Made by a program: the position numbers and the translations under genes. This document shows positions 11,147-23,102 of a stretch of 64,000 bases of DNA, in pieces; within the stretch, counting starts at the first letter, position 1; each line of letters begins with the position of its first letter. Source of the DNA: Eutypa lata (taxonomy: Eukaryota > Ascomycota > Sordariomycetes > Xylariales > Diatrypaceae); assembly GCA_022661535.1 (NCBI GenBank), contig JAKULF010000007.1, positions 620,001 through 684,000 of the forward strand. Direction: 5' to 3'. A model generated the notes under the pieces. It worked only from the letters and a program-made list of their open reading frames with translations. It was not told where the DNA came from and did no database searches.

Positions 11147-14100
11147 TCAGGCTTTGCCTACTACCACCCATTTGCTCTTTTCAGCTGCTTCCCTACTTAC
11201 ATTCCTCACGCTCTGGTTCCCCATGATTAGAAACACGCTGACATCTGCACCAATATTATTACTGAACCAACTGCGTAGTTGCAACGCCATGAGTGAGTCA
11301 ACACCCGCCTGATATAAAGGCTTGTCTGGCTGTATCGCATCTTGCTCAATACCGAAATCAACCGCTAGCTTCATAGAAATGGCTTGCAGGATAATACGGG
11401 CCGCTTCAGCCAGGGAGCCAGCGTTTGAAAGTAAAGAGGAAGTTGGGACCTGATCTTGCGACTCTATAGTTGCGGCGGTGTCGTTTCTAGCAGATTTTGG
11501 GCCTAACAACCAGAGAGATTTCCACAACGGTCGGTCCAGGAGGCTCGGGGCTAGTGAGTTTACCAGTGCAGGATGTTTGATTCCAGTAATAATCTGGGAC
11601 TGTATGTCATCTGCATGCCTCTCCGGACTACAGGCGTAGTCTAGTAAGCCGAGCACATCCATCTCTGACATTGGTGTTAAGCATCCCAAGCTTGATAGGT
11701 TCTGACGAATGGATTCAGATTCGGCTACTCTGCCCGTGAACTCAACGTAGCCTAAGTCTATCGACACAACAGGCCTCCTAGCGGTTGAGTGACATTGCGC
11801 GAACGCGTCGAGATATGTGTTAGTGGCTGTGTAGTTTGCTTGAGAGGGGTTCCCGACTACACCGGTAACGGAAGACAGCAAAATAAAGAAGTCTAAATCG
11901 GGCTTGAGCTGAAAGAGGTTCTGAGTTCCCAAGACGCGGGGCTTCACTACCTCAGTCCATTGTGTGTGTGTTATAGTGTCAAAGATGGAATCTCGAAGGA
12001 CAAGGGCGCCTTGGATGCAGCCTTTAATTGGGGGAAATATTGACATGGCTATATCCAGAACCCGTTGAAGATCGGGTAGAGAGGAAATATCGCAGATTGG
12101 CGATTCGATGTGCACATTTTGCGATTCAAGCTCTGCGACTAAACTTTGAGCTGCGACAGATAAGGGTCCGGATCGAGAGACGAGAAGTAGGTGTCGTGCG
12201 CCTTGCTTCACCATCCAGCGACATATACTCCGTGCAATTCCGCCAAAGCCACCCGCAATAACGTAAGTGGCACTCGGGTCGAGGTTCGTGGTAAACTTGC
12301 AGTGAACAGTATTCTTGATATGGTTCTCAACACTAGTGGCTGGAATAGCCCGGTTGATCGATAAACGTCCATCTATCTCTTGGTATTCCGGCTCAATGCT
12401 TTTCAGGGGCTGATGTACAGTGTTGGAAAACACACGCACTATGTTGCCCACTGTTTTATCCTCTGACGTATCAGCGGATATGGCGAGAGTGACATATCTT
12501 GCATTACCATTCTCCGATCGCAATACTCGGAACAGACCGTCGCTCATGTGAAGTTCTGGTATGGTGTCTCCTTTTTCTTGTACCCATACTATACCACTGA
12601 CTTTCAAAAGCAGACCACGAATCAGTCCGAATTCCTTCTCGTTCATTGAGGCAAGGAATGGTGCCGTAAGTTCAAGGAAACTAATGCAAAACTTGTTAGA
12701 GAAGTCGTAGCCATAGGCATCCGCGATTGATAAGACCTTTATAGAGCTTAAGTCGTTATCACAGAGCCTTCTATTGACACTTTTGGCTAGTGAATTATCA
12801 CTTAAACTGGCAGGGTCTGCGATAATGACCGTATTGGGCCAGTCCCCTTTAGGCTTGAGCGACTTGACTGCAGAAGACACCATGACGCTGCAGATCCGGT
12901 TTCGCGGATCCCTAGTGTCATGCGCTACAACGTCTGCTCCAGAAAATCCGTTTCTGGACAGTGCTTCGTCCCAAGAATGGCTTGAGATGCAGGGTCCCGA
13001 CGTACGGTATTCGTCATTACTGACCCACCAGCCTGGTAATGTCCCAAACAGTATCTGTGGGACCCATTGATTCTCAGTTACTTCTAGGATCACAAGTTTT
13101 CCGTCTTGTTTAAGAAGTCGATGAGCATTAGAAAGGGTTGTATTGAGATTGGGAGTAGCATGCAGTACATTTGCAGCGACGATCATATCATACTGGCCTT
13201 CCTCGAACCCTTGGATCATTGGGTCTCTATAAATGTCGAGGGTGGAAAAGGTCATTTTGCTGCTTTCAGATGCAAATTTCTCCCTTGCTGATGAGAAGAA
13301 CGCTGGAGAAATGTCGGTGAAGTCGTAGCTTGAGATAGCTGATAAGCTGGTCCCTTTCTCTCCTTGAATACTGGCATACTTGAGCACAAGTTCAGTGGTT
13401 GCCCCGGTTCCAGCGCCGACCTCTAGGACCTTTAGGCCGGGACTCTTGAACGCGATCAATTCCATGATATCTCGAAGGGCTTGCTCCGTTCGAGAGTTTG
13501 TCTCCCGGTAATACTGCTCGGCGAAGTTGGACTTAAAGACCAGCTCTAGTGGATTAGACTCCCCATGCAAAATCCGAAGGAGGCTTTCCCGGGTCTTTAC
13601 TACCCCTTTACCCATAACGCTAGCTTTGGAAGCCTTCTCACAGAGTCTGATCACAAGGTTATCGTCCTCGAGAATGCTGTTCCATTTTTCTCTTGACTTA
13701 AACCTCATTTCAAACTGTGCAACGTAATCCCGCATCCATTTGATATAGTGATGAATATGAGAACGTGATGCGTCTATCTTAGCCGGATCGAATTGATCTA
13801 GAACACGCCTGCAGGTGTCTGAGAATATAGCGGACAGATCATCGAAGTGTTCATCGTTCTCAGTTTCTGACGTCGGTTGAACATCATCGATAGTGATGTA
13901 TTCTTCGAGCAAGTCAATATCTGGTTTCCATGTTATACGATAACACGTATCATCAACTCCCGACGCTTGAACACCATCAGCTAGGGTGCCGATAAAGGTC
14001 GTCTGCAAGTGACCAATAGACACAAGGACTTTGCCGTGTTTATCTTGTGCTAAAGCCGTTGACATATTATGGTTCTCGGATCGCTGCTTAACTTCGGCTG

Positions 14101-17100
14101 TGGCCTGGAGTGACAAGACATCCGGATAGGCAGTCCCAGTACCTGCTATCCATAGGTCCTGTATGTGTGTTGGTACTGTAGTTGGAAATTCCTGGCTGGT
14201 TGTTTGCGTTAGAGCAACAAGCATGGTCTGAAAGATGCCATCCAAGGTGACTGGGTGGATGACATAATCCTGTATGTCATCAATTTCATGGCTAGGTGGA
14301 CGAAATACGTTGATCTCTGAACGCGCTCGGGAGCTAGATTCGACCTCCACGTGTGTTAGAGAGCGGAATGTAGGACCGAAATCTAATCCCATCGAGTAGA
14401 ATGATTTATACACGGTGTCCTCGCTGAGACTATGCGTAAGCGGAGAATTGCCCAGGACATTTATATGGTCTAGGTTCGGTTCTTGTGCCTGACTATCGTA
14501 GTCAATCAGAATGGTGCCAAGGCAATTTTCGACCCAGGTTTCGTCTTGGAAAGTACAAATCGTAAACCTCGCCGTAGAAGAAGATTTCCCAATCCTGCTC
14601 CATGATCCTAGTTCGAGGTGTGATTCCGTGCCATCGCCATGACTAGATATGTACATGGGACGAAGGAACTGCGCTTCTTTGATGTGAAACGCGGAAACCT
14701 TCCGGGACTGATCCACCGCCTCTCGTGCAGCTTCGATGACCATTGACAGCATTCCAGCCGCAGGATATATAGTTGTCCCATTCACCATATGATCCATGAT
14801 CCATGGTGTTTCTGCGGAACGGGTCATTTTGCGCCACCTTTTCGTCATTTGTGGAGGCCCGTTACAGTATATTTCCGACCCAAGAAGCTCTGATCGCGGC
14901 TTTTTGAGAAGACGGAAGTCCCGACTTTGCCTGCTCTCGTGCCAGTAGGATTTCGAATGGTTGAAGGGGTATACTGGAAGATTCACCAAAGGCTTGATCT
15001 TGCTACAGTCCCGGTCGGTTATGTTATTGACAGCGAGTACATTCACATGATGGCCAAGGCAGTGGAGCCGCCCAACGGCCATCAAGAATGAATTCACAGC
15101 TCCGGAAGTACGGCGCAAAACAGAATCATAGTGTCCCAGGGTGTCGATTTTGGAAAAAGATACAATATCCTTGAAGGGGACTTGAAGGGTTGAATGTGGC
15201 CCAATTTCAAGTATATCGACTGACTCGGAGCTAGCCTGTCCGGTGCCTCCTTTTAGGAACTCCTCTTTTGAAGAGGACATCACATTGGTGACTGCTTCAC
15301 TAAATATGACGGGTGACTCCATGTTCCGTACCCAGTAATCAGGATCCAGCAGTTGACTTGCATTGACCGGGCACCCCGTGACAGAAGACACCATGATAGG
15401 AGATATCTCTTCACGGTGTACTCCTGGATATAACGGAGCCATCAAGTGTCGATATTTGTCAGCGACTGTGGTCATATGCGGGGAGTGATATGCGACCGAT
15501 ACACGAAGTTTGCGCGCAAATACGTCATCTTCATCTAGTCGAGCCTTCAGAGCACTGATAGCAGTTTCATCTCCCGCTAGTGTTACACTAAACGGGCTGT
15601 TGATACATGCTACAACGAGTGTAGAATTGGGATTGACTTTGAGGAAGTCCGTGATATATTGAATGGCTTGGGATTCGGAAAGTCCAGTTGCCAGCATTGC
15701 ACCCCTTCTCTCAGACCGGGTGCATAGGCTCCCAGAGACTTGACCTCGAAGATATGCCACTTTAATCGCAGATTTGTGGGCCAGTGCCCCCGTCGCGTAT
15801 CTACTTCTAGTTAGTAGCTACGATTGAGGGGATAGGGGTAACCCACGCGGCAGCGATTTCGCCGGAAGAATGCCCTACAATACGGTGCGGCTTCACACCA
15901 ACACTGCTCAATAGATCCACCAGTGCAACTTGGAGAGCTGTGCAAATTGGCTGGCTATATTCAGGATGATGGATTCTTGTCTCTTTTTCTGGTCTCGAGA
16001 GCTCACCTGTAAATGATTAGGTATAAAAAGAAAATTAGCTGTATCGAGTCACTTACACAGAAGGTCCCATTCACAGCCTAGTTCACGTAAATAATCCCCG
16101 GAGCACTGCATGCTCTGTTTGAAGATCGGGTAGGCAAGAAGTGGTTCACCCATTTTGCTGTATTGTGCGCCCTGGCCCGTGAATATGAAGCCTAGTATTC
16201 GCGATTCATGTGCTCTCACTGGCTTTGAAGATATCGTGGATAGATTGTTTAGCTGAGAGGGTGAAATTGCAAGGGAAAAACTTCTTGAGGGGAGTAAGCT
16301 TCTCCGAGTAGCTAAGGTGAAAGCAAGCTGGTTAAGGAAGTCGTAGTTGGTTTCGGTGTGCGTAGAAGCAAAGTGTCCCGAGAAACTGTTCAAGAGCCGC
16401 GCAGCTGCTCTGTTGTCAGAGGCTGACCATATAAGTAGCCTTGGAAGTGCTTGGCTATCACTAGCAAGCGATAGTTCTACAACTGGGCTTCCGCGGAGGC
16501 CATTCTCCTCGCGTGTCAGATCGACAGAAATGTGATGGCCTCTTAGTCTGCTCAGTTTGAGGAAATTGCAGGCATCATCAAGGACAATGTGTGAATTGGA
16601 CCCGCCGAAGCCGAATGAGTTCACTGAAGCACGACGTAAGCCGGTCGATGGCCAAATTTTTGGTTCTGTGGGGAACTTCATGAATGTTAGTAAACGATCA
16701 TTATCAAATGTTCAAAAGCACCTACCGCAATATTCAACTCCTTAGTATCAATTCTAGGGTTCGACATTTCAAAATTCGCGTTTGGAGGGATGATACCACG
16801 CTCCAACGCCAAGATAGCTTTGATCAGACTGGCGATTCCGCTTCCACCCTCTAAATGGCCAATATTACTTTTGACGGACCCACTAAACGATTTGATTAGT
16901 CTAGAGGATGATGGGGATAATTCGCCGGGCTTACATGTATAAAGGCTCGCCTGGCTTCCGTTCCACACCAAATACTGATCCCAAGGCCTGAGCCTCAATT
17001 GGATCGCCCATCGCAGTTCCAGTACCATGCGCCTCGACAAACGCAGTAGTAGCAAGATCCAAACCTGCTTTCTTATATGTGTCACGAATAAGTGTTTGCT

Positions 17101-18127
17101 GTGCCTGTTGACTCGGCGCTGTCAAGCTTGGTGTTTTTCCATCTTGATTCGTTCCTGTTGTACGAATTATGGCACGAATCACGTCACCATCGCCAAGAGC
17201 GTCTGATAACCTTTTCACAACTACCATGCCAAAGCCTTCACCGCGTGCGTAGCCATTCGCACGATGGTCGAAGCTATAGGAATGGCTCGAAGGCGAGAGC
17301 ATAGACAGGTTTGACATGAGCAGGTATTGCTCGACCGAGGAAAGGACATTGCTGCCACCTACAAGAGCCTATATCAACATTAGCGTTAGCTAAGACATTT
17401 ATTGAAACCGTTTATTACCATTGACGACTCTCGACTGCGGAGAGATTGGCAAGCCAGATGCAGAGCGACCAAACTGCTTGAACATGCTGTGTCGATGTTC
17501 ATGCTTGGCCCCTTGAGATTAAACCACCAGCTTATCCTGTTCGCCAGGATCGAAAATTCTGTACCGCTACCAGCATAACGGGACAAGCACTCTGGATCTT
17601 TCAGGCTGAGAATCCTGTGGTCGTCTCCAAAGGAACCGGTGAAGACTGACGTATCAGAATTGCTTACTTTCTCAACTGGTATTCCAGCTATACCTGAATT
17701 AGATTTGCTTCACACACAAGGAGGGACCCAACATACCATTCTCAAGGGCGTGATAAGTGGTCTCGAGCAAGCCTCTTTGTTGTGGATCCATTGCTGCAGC
17801 CTCCTCAGAGCTGATGGAAAAGAATGGGGCATCAAATGCTCCCAGGTCTTCTTTCAGAAAGTGGCCACCACGTAAGTTAAGCTGTTTGGGTTTAGAATAC
17901 CGGCTTACTATGTATTATAGTCGACTTGGATCTCTTACCTTATCGACTCTATTCTGTCTTGAATGATAAAACCCGTCAATATTCATCCTATCCGCTGGAA
18001 TTTCAGTCATAACACATCTCCTCTCCTCCATGATCTTCCAGAATCCCTCTGGTGACGTTGCATCTCCGGGAAATCTGAATGCAAACCCTATGATAGCTAG
18101 GGGTTCTAATTGACTTGGTTCTGACAT
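11147..18127 (-). CDS. Highly reducing type I polyketide synthase, KS-AT-DH-MT-KR-ACP (no ER)
   Basis: Iterative fungal PKS. Eight exons join in frame to 2208 residues: 18127-17939, 17881-17737, 17687-17419, 17368-16935, 16882-16726, 16675-16057, 16006-15847 and 15800-11147. KS (about 9-430) has Cys180 in DTACSSS, His315 in EAHGTGT and His355 in KSNIGH. AT has Ser651 in GHSSGE. DH has His995 ([10 protein letters not shown]) and Asp1178 (LDGIFQ). The methyltransferase has LEVGAGTG near 1450-1457. KR has Lys1944, Ser1968, Tyr1981 and Asn1985. ACP has Ser2160 in GVDSL. No ER lies between MT and KR: the 200-residue linker runs directly into the KR nucleotide motif. That motif reads GGFGGIA, with Ala where Gly is usual. 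No thioesterase, reductase or condensation domain follows the ACP. Expected product: a C-methylated, unsaturated reduced chain released in trans. Splice sites were chosen for frame and family match; the 16726/16675 junction is the least certain. Confidence 0.93.
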
Positions 18128-18826
18128 GGTTATACGTGGTTATTGTTTGTCTTTTAGCTGTATTCAGGTTGAAGGCAGAATACTGAGATAAAACTTCTGA
18201 CGTTTAGATAACATATGGTTTGCAACGTTTCAATTATACTCTTTTCCCGACGAAATATCTGGCTATTTATGGTTCGTGATGAAGTATGGCATGTCCGTTA
18301 TATCACCTTTATGAATATTTTAGACATGCAATAATGCAGTCTAAGCATATGCCATGTTAGCATCATTGAACAACAAGGCTGAGCAAGTGTTGTGTTTCGG
18401 ATGGGCATAGGGGTTACAGACGTAATAGTGACAATACAGATTGGGGGCATAAGAAGGCAGCCAATCACAGTCAAGGTAGAAGAATGATGTGTCGCATGCA
18501 TTCACGATGAAACAATCCCTGTATAATGCCATTTTAGATACACACCACCACCTTTACGGCTTCTCCAGCTGCCACTTATCGGTGAGGAGATCGGTAGGCT
18601 ACAGAATGCCTCAGGTACTTACAGGGGTGGCTCGTGTTACTTAGAGACTACGACTTTCTGCCCTGCTGCCCAAAGTAAGTATGTCGCACTATGTCCAGTG
18701 CCCGCCCTCCATGTTAGACCACTTTCTCTCAGACTTTATTTTCCCCATTGCACTCAATTATGGTAATATCAACACCTTACTGGTGACTCCCCAGTTAAGT
18801 CTCTATCATTCTCAATCAGAGCAATA
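18128..18826. promoter_or_regulatory. Divergent promoter region, PKS / hydrolase
   Basis: A 699 bp gap between two divergent start codons (PKS at 18127 leftward, hydrolase at 18827 rightward), so both promoters should lie here and may be co-regulated. I found no clear TATA box or palindromic cluster-regulator site. Open frames inside it (18298-18532, minus) look like chance. Confidence 0.5.
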
Positions 18827-19668
18827 ATGGAATTCACTATTGTTATTTGCTCTGGGGCATGGCCTCTTGTTCAATTCTTCGAACCCCTCATCGAAGCCTT
18901 TGAAGCCAAGGGCCATGTTGCCATTTGCAAAGTGCCGCCATCATATCCTGCTTACAGTCCAAGCGGCCCGCCAAAGATCAATCCCGATACCCAATATCTT
19001 CGCAGCCATGTCGTGGAACCTCTTCTTGAAGAGGGAAAGGATATTGTCATCTTCATGCACTCGTACGGCGGAGCCTATGGCCCTGGGTGCTTGGAAGGCA
19101 TCAGTAAGAAAAAGAGAGAGGCGAAGGGCCTCAAAGGCGGTGTCATTGCCGGTATTTTCAATGCCGCTTTCGTAGCCCCTAAAGGTACCACTCCATTGAA
19201 TGCCATGGGGTTGGATCCAAATAACCTTCCGGAGTGGATCGATCATGATGTGAGTAACTGCAAGATAAGCCTGGCGAAATTCTCTAACATCCATTTCAGA
19301 AGTCCACAGACCTTGTGGCATTCAGAAAAGAGTACGCGAAAGCTATGCTGTACCACGACCTTCCAGACGAGGAAGGTGAACGACTAGCAAACATGCTACC
19401 TAAGCAGCCCTTTGCGTGTTTCTCCACACCTACCCATTGGGACCCATTCCACAACCCCGACTTTCAAGGAATGTTTGGGTATATCTTCACCGAGGCGGAT
19501 CGAATTGTTCCCATAGAGGCGCAACATGGGTACGCCCAAAAGGCTGCGGTCGAAGCGACCTACCTTTTGAAAGACTCATCTCATTCTCCCCACATTGAGC
19601 AACCGGAGGAGTTAGCTGGCGTGATCCTGAACTTGGTCAAGAGGATTACAGACAAGAAGGGTACATAG
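18827..19668 (+). CDS. Alpha/beta hydrolase, candidate off-loading or tailoring esterase
   Basis: Small serine hydrolase of the alpha/beta fold, predicted cytosolic. Exons 18827-19249 and 19300-19668 give 263 residues; the intron is GTGAGT...CAG and in phase. The nucleophile elbow is MHSYGG with Ser79. Asp207 (TEADRIVP) and His238 (SHSPHI, near the C-terminus) complete a plausible triad. The glycine usually before His in the GHSxG elbow is Met, as occurs in some fungal members. No signal peptide is seen. It is divergent from the PKS across 699 bp. Because the PKS lacks a release domain, this is the best in-window candidate for hydrolytic release of the chain, though it could equally act on a later ester or lactone. 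Confidence 0.88.
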
Positions 19669-20322
19669 ATGTGCAAGTCGATACGTTGAAGGATGGCCAT
19701 ATTCGCGGCTTGTATGGCCCAGTCGAGGCATGGGTTTAGTCTATAATATCTTCTAGAGAATGTGTTCTGAACTGCAATCACTCTTTACTTTACTTGTGCC
19801 TTTAAATCTGCACTTTTCGAGGAACATGACGAGATCTTAGCTGCAATACTATAAAGGTTGCAAATCGTCGGGCATAATACATTATAATTGTTGCTGCAAC
19901 AACGTCAAGAAGCATTTAAGGCGTGCGAAATGTCTAAAGGCATAGTAAAAGAATCTATTAATTACTACAATACTCGCGGAGTAGTACTTACCATGAATTT
20001 GAATATATATGGCTCAAGTTTAATGAGCTGTAGCAAGCTGAGCTACGTGACATGCAAAAGCGGTGCGGCCTAACAGGACTACGTACGGCATAAATACAAG
20101 TATTAGGTGAAGCATGGATGAATCTTATTATAAGGTGCCCAGGGATTACGTGAAAACCTAATAAATACACATCACATGCATTAAATCAACCACCCCTTCA
20201 ACGCACACCCCCCTTAACGCCCACCCATTTTTCATACAAAATCTTATTGCCACCTAGTTTTTCAGAATACCACGAGACTTCTGCCCAAATAAACCCATGG
20301 CTCACTAGGGCTTAACAATTGG
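19669..20322. other. Convergent intergenic region between hydrolase and adenylating enzyme
   Basis: Shared 3' flank of two converging genes. The open frame at 19888-20073 is short and featureless. Nothing else is supported. Confidence 0.4.
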
Positions 20323-22077
20323 TTAAACAGAGTCCTCGAATCCCCCAGAAATTCTTTTAATGTCCGATTCGTACAAGCTGACCGTAGCACTGCGTTGGAT
20401 AGATCCCTTAAGCGACCGAATCATCGGCTTTCCAGCGTCGGTGAGGATTACATGACTCCTCAGAATTGTGTGGTCAGTGAAGTAATGGTCATTCAGCCTT
20501 TCAACTGAATTCCAAACTTGAATAAGTAACTCAGCTTTCGCCATTGCTGGATGGTAGGCAGCCCGTGGCTCAATCAGAAGGATTGGCCGGGGACACCCGT
20601 TCCCAACCATTAACACACCTTGGATGAAAGGGAGCTCACTCAGGCCGTTTTCCATCAGATTGGGGCTTACGTTCGCACCAGTACGTAGGCATATCGTGTC
20701 ATCGATGCGTCCGTACCACTTCCAGAACCCCTGTACTTTCGGATGTTCCACGAACAGATCTCTTGTGAAATATTCATTTCGGTCCTGGTAAATTTTAAAA
20801 ACAGGTGGCTCGTTGATTAGACTGTTTGCCTTGGTGATCCATGCTTCATAGATCTTTTCTCCTTCATTCATTTTATGCAAACGGAACTGCCACATAGCAG
20901 CCGGGTGAGGTTTTATGTAGTTCCACAGGTCGTTGGAGCGTTGACAAGGCATTATATCGGGGATGCTGCCAATTTCCGTCGCGCCATAAAGCATGGCCAA
21001 CCGGACTTTGCTAGAAACAATATCGCCATGGGGTTCAACGACTTTACCACCACCAGATATAAGGGTCTCGAGTTTTGAAGCGGTGATGTTCAAATAACTT
21101 TGATTGGTCGCAATGGCACTAATCAAGTGAGGGGGGACGAAAGCCGTATTGACGTGGATGTTCTTGATCGCACCAAGGAAGACCTCCACGGCGGGTGGTA
21201 AATTAGCCGGCGGTAAAATGATAGTAGTTTCTTTTGCAACTGCAATGAAGGATGTGCAGAAAATATTGGCAGCATGGAATGGCGGCATCATAACCAAAAG
21301 TCGATTACCGCTGAGATGAAGGTGTTTCATTTCCCACATAGGATCTTTTTGTGTCGGCTGGGTTCTCAGCGCTTGGATGTACGCTGCCACCCAATCGTTC
21401 GTATATGTAATCGGCTTGGGTACTGCAGTCGTGCCTGAAGTATGAAGAATAACTAGTGTGTCATCCTTGGCTTCTGCGAACATCTTCTGGTACGGATATG
21501 GTGGCGATTCCTCGTCTGAGAGGGATGCGATTTTGGGAACCTGACAGATCGGCATAGGATGTGCTTCTTGAACTGCCACTGCAAAAGCTGATTTCATATT
21601 TACCGCAAGATGAGCTTTACAGTTTAGTTTCCCCAACAATGCTTGCAAAGCACTGTGCTGGTTTCGAGGGGATGCGAGGAGAAGCTGTTTCATAGGTTAT
21701 TAATATTTGAACGTGGCGGCATCAAAATATGTTAAGCTCCTCACTTTATATCCTGCTTTTGCGCACGCAAGGATTGTGGCATTTTGAAGAATGTCATTAG
21801 GTCCGGTGTATATCAATGTCTGTAGTAGGTTACCTTTCCCAAGTTCAGCGGTTAACCACCACGCCAACCCATTGACAGCGTTGGCAAACTGCTTGTAAGA
21901 TAGTTTCTTGAAACCTTCCTCATAGCCATTCGGAGAAACCGGAAGGTATGCATATGCCGCATCAGGCTTAGTGGCTGCTAAGTTATCAACGATGTTAACG
22001 AGCAACTGCTTCTCTTGTGATGTCTCTGCCAAATATTGGGGATTGATAGTGTTTGGGGTTACTGTCATCTTGAGCAA
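20323..22077 (-). CDS. Stand-alone adenylation-domain protein (NRPS-like / acyl-AMP ligase)
   Basis: AMP-forming enzyme that activates a carboxylic acid. Exons 22077-21745 and 21684-20323 give 564 residues; the intron (GTGAGG...CAG) restores the family sequence AKAGYK + LLLASPRN. Core motifs are TSGTTAVPK (193-201), YGATE (344-348), a degenerate TRDLF followed by GRIDD (436-440), and the C-terminal KGSIQR (from 537). The internal sequence is closest to the adenylation part of fungal NRPS-like carboxylic-acid reductases (A-T-R). However, the protein stops 20-odd residues after the last A-domain motif, so the carrier and reductase domains are missing. The start at 22077 has an in-frame alternative Met at 22068. 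It lies tandem with the aminotransferase on the minus strand and converges with the hydrolase. It may activate the PKS-derived acid or an amino acid as acyl-AMP. Confidence 0.85.
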
Positions 22078-23102
22078 GGCTGGGTGTTGTTTGTATGGCC
22101 AAATAAGATCGTGGTATTAGAAGTACCATGAAGTGTGATGACTTAAGTTCGCTTTTGGCCTACCCCTGAAACTTTCTGCCTCGGGTCACCTAGCTTTGAA
22201 TTAAATAATGCATTTTGTATATATACTGTAGTAGATCTACAGGTAAGTGCTCACACTCAAAGTTGGTGTGACATGGAGAGAAATCAGTGCCAAAGATAGA
22301 ATTGGACCCCGCGTCAACCATCTTCTTTGCCCCCAGATCTTGGTAGGCTGTAACCTGTTTTTCTTCCTAATCATACACCACCCATCTTGGTTTGTACTCT
22401 GCTGTTGTGCGTCATGGTGGAGGGTAGTAACATTGCTTTTTCTATGTAAGCTACAGATGTTGGTTTATGATTATATAGAGTGAGTTGCTGTGGATCGTGG
22501 TAGTATTGATCCTTCGTAGGGGCGATTAATTATGGTTTACATTTGCCTCGTACGAGCCGCAGTGGAACGTAGCAGTATCGGTTCCTTATGCAGGCTATAG
22601 ACACATAACAAGCTTATGTGCATCTTTACTAGGACCGGTGAGCATGTTGTTGTTACCTAGGTTCATTAAACGAAAGGTTGCATATCAAAGAACATGTTAA
22701 TCCTGAGTGAGTGGCGAAGTTCTAATTTCGTCACCATAATAATAAGTATTTACGCTATTACTTTGTTTAATACACGGATCCTTTACGCCAAGAGGTGTAA
22801 GCGCATGATTGGTTGATATACTTGGCAGATTCTGCCTTCTGGTTCACATAGACCTGTCTGGCCGGCTCGGTGTTACTTCCACTTTAGGAAGCATACATGT
22901 AGATACGTAGCCCTCCTCTCTGCTTGGTTTATCGATTTGCCGGGCCAAGATGAACCACCTACACTACCTAAGCCATGTTGCCTTGTACTTTATGCATGGT
23001 TGGCTATTGTTTAAACTACAGGTTGCGAAGAAATTTATCTGTGAGGAAGGGACTTCAGTGCCTATCAGTGGCAACCCTAGAATTAACGTTGGAGTGGTTT
23101 CT
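22078..23102. other. Intergenic region between adenylating enzyme and aminotransferase
   Basis: About 1 kb holding the promoter of the adenylating enzyme (right of 22077) and the 3' flank of the aminotransferase. Open frames at 22247-22483 and 22950-23219 have no family signal; the second overlaps the aminotransferase end on the opposite strand. Confidence 0.4.

Noticed and set aside
21687..21744. Apparent frameshift between two frames of the adenylating enzyme
   Set aside because: A GTGAGG...CAG intron joins the two frames and restores the expected family sequence.
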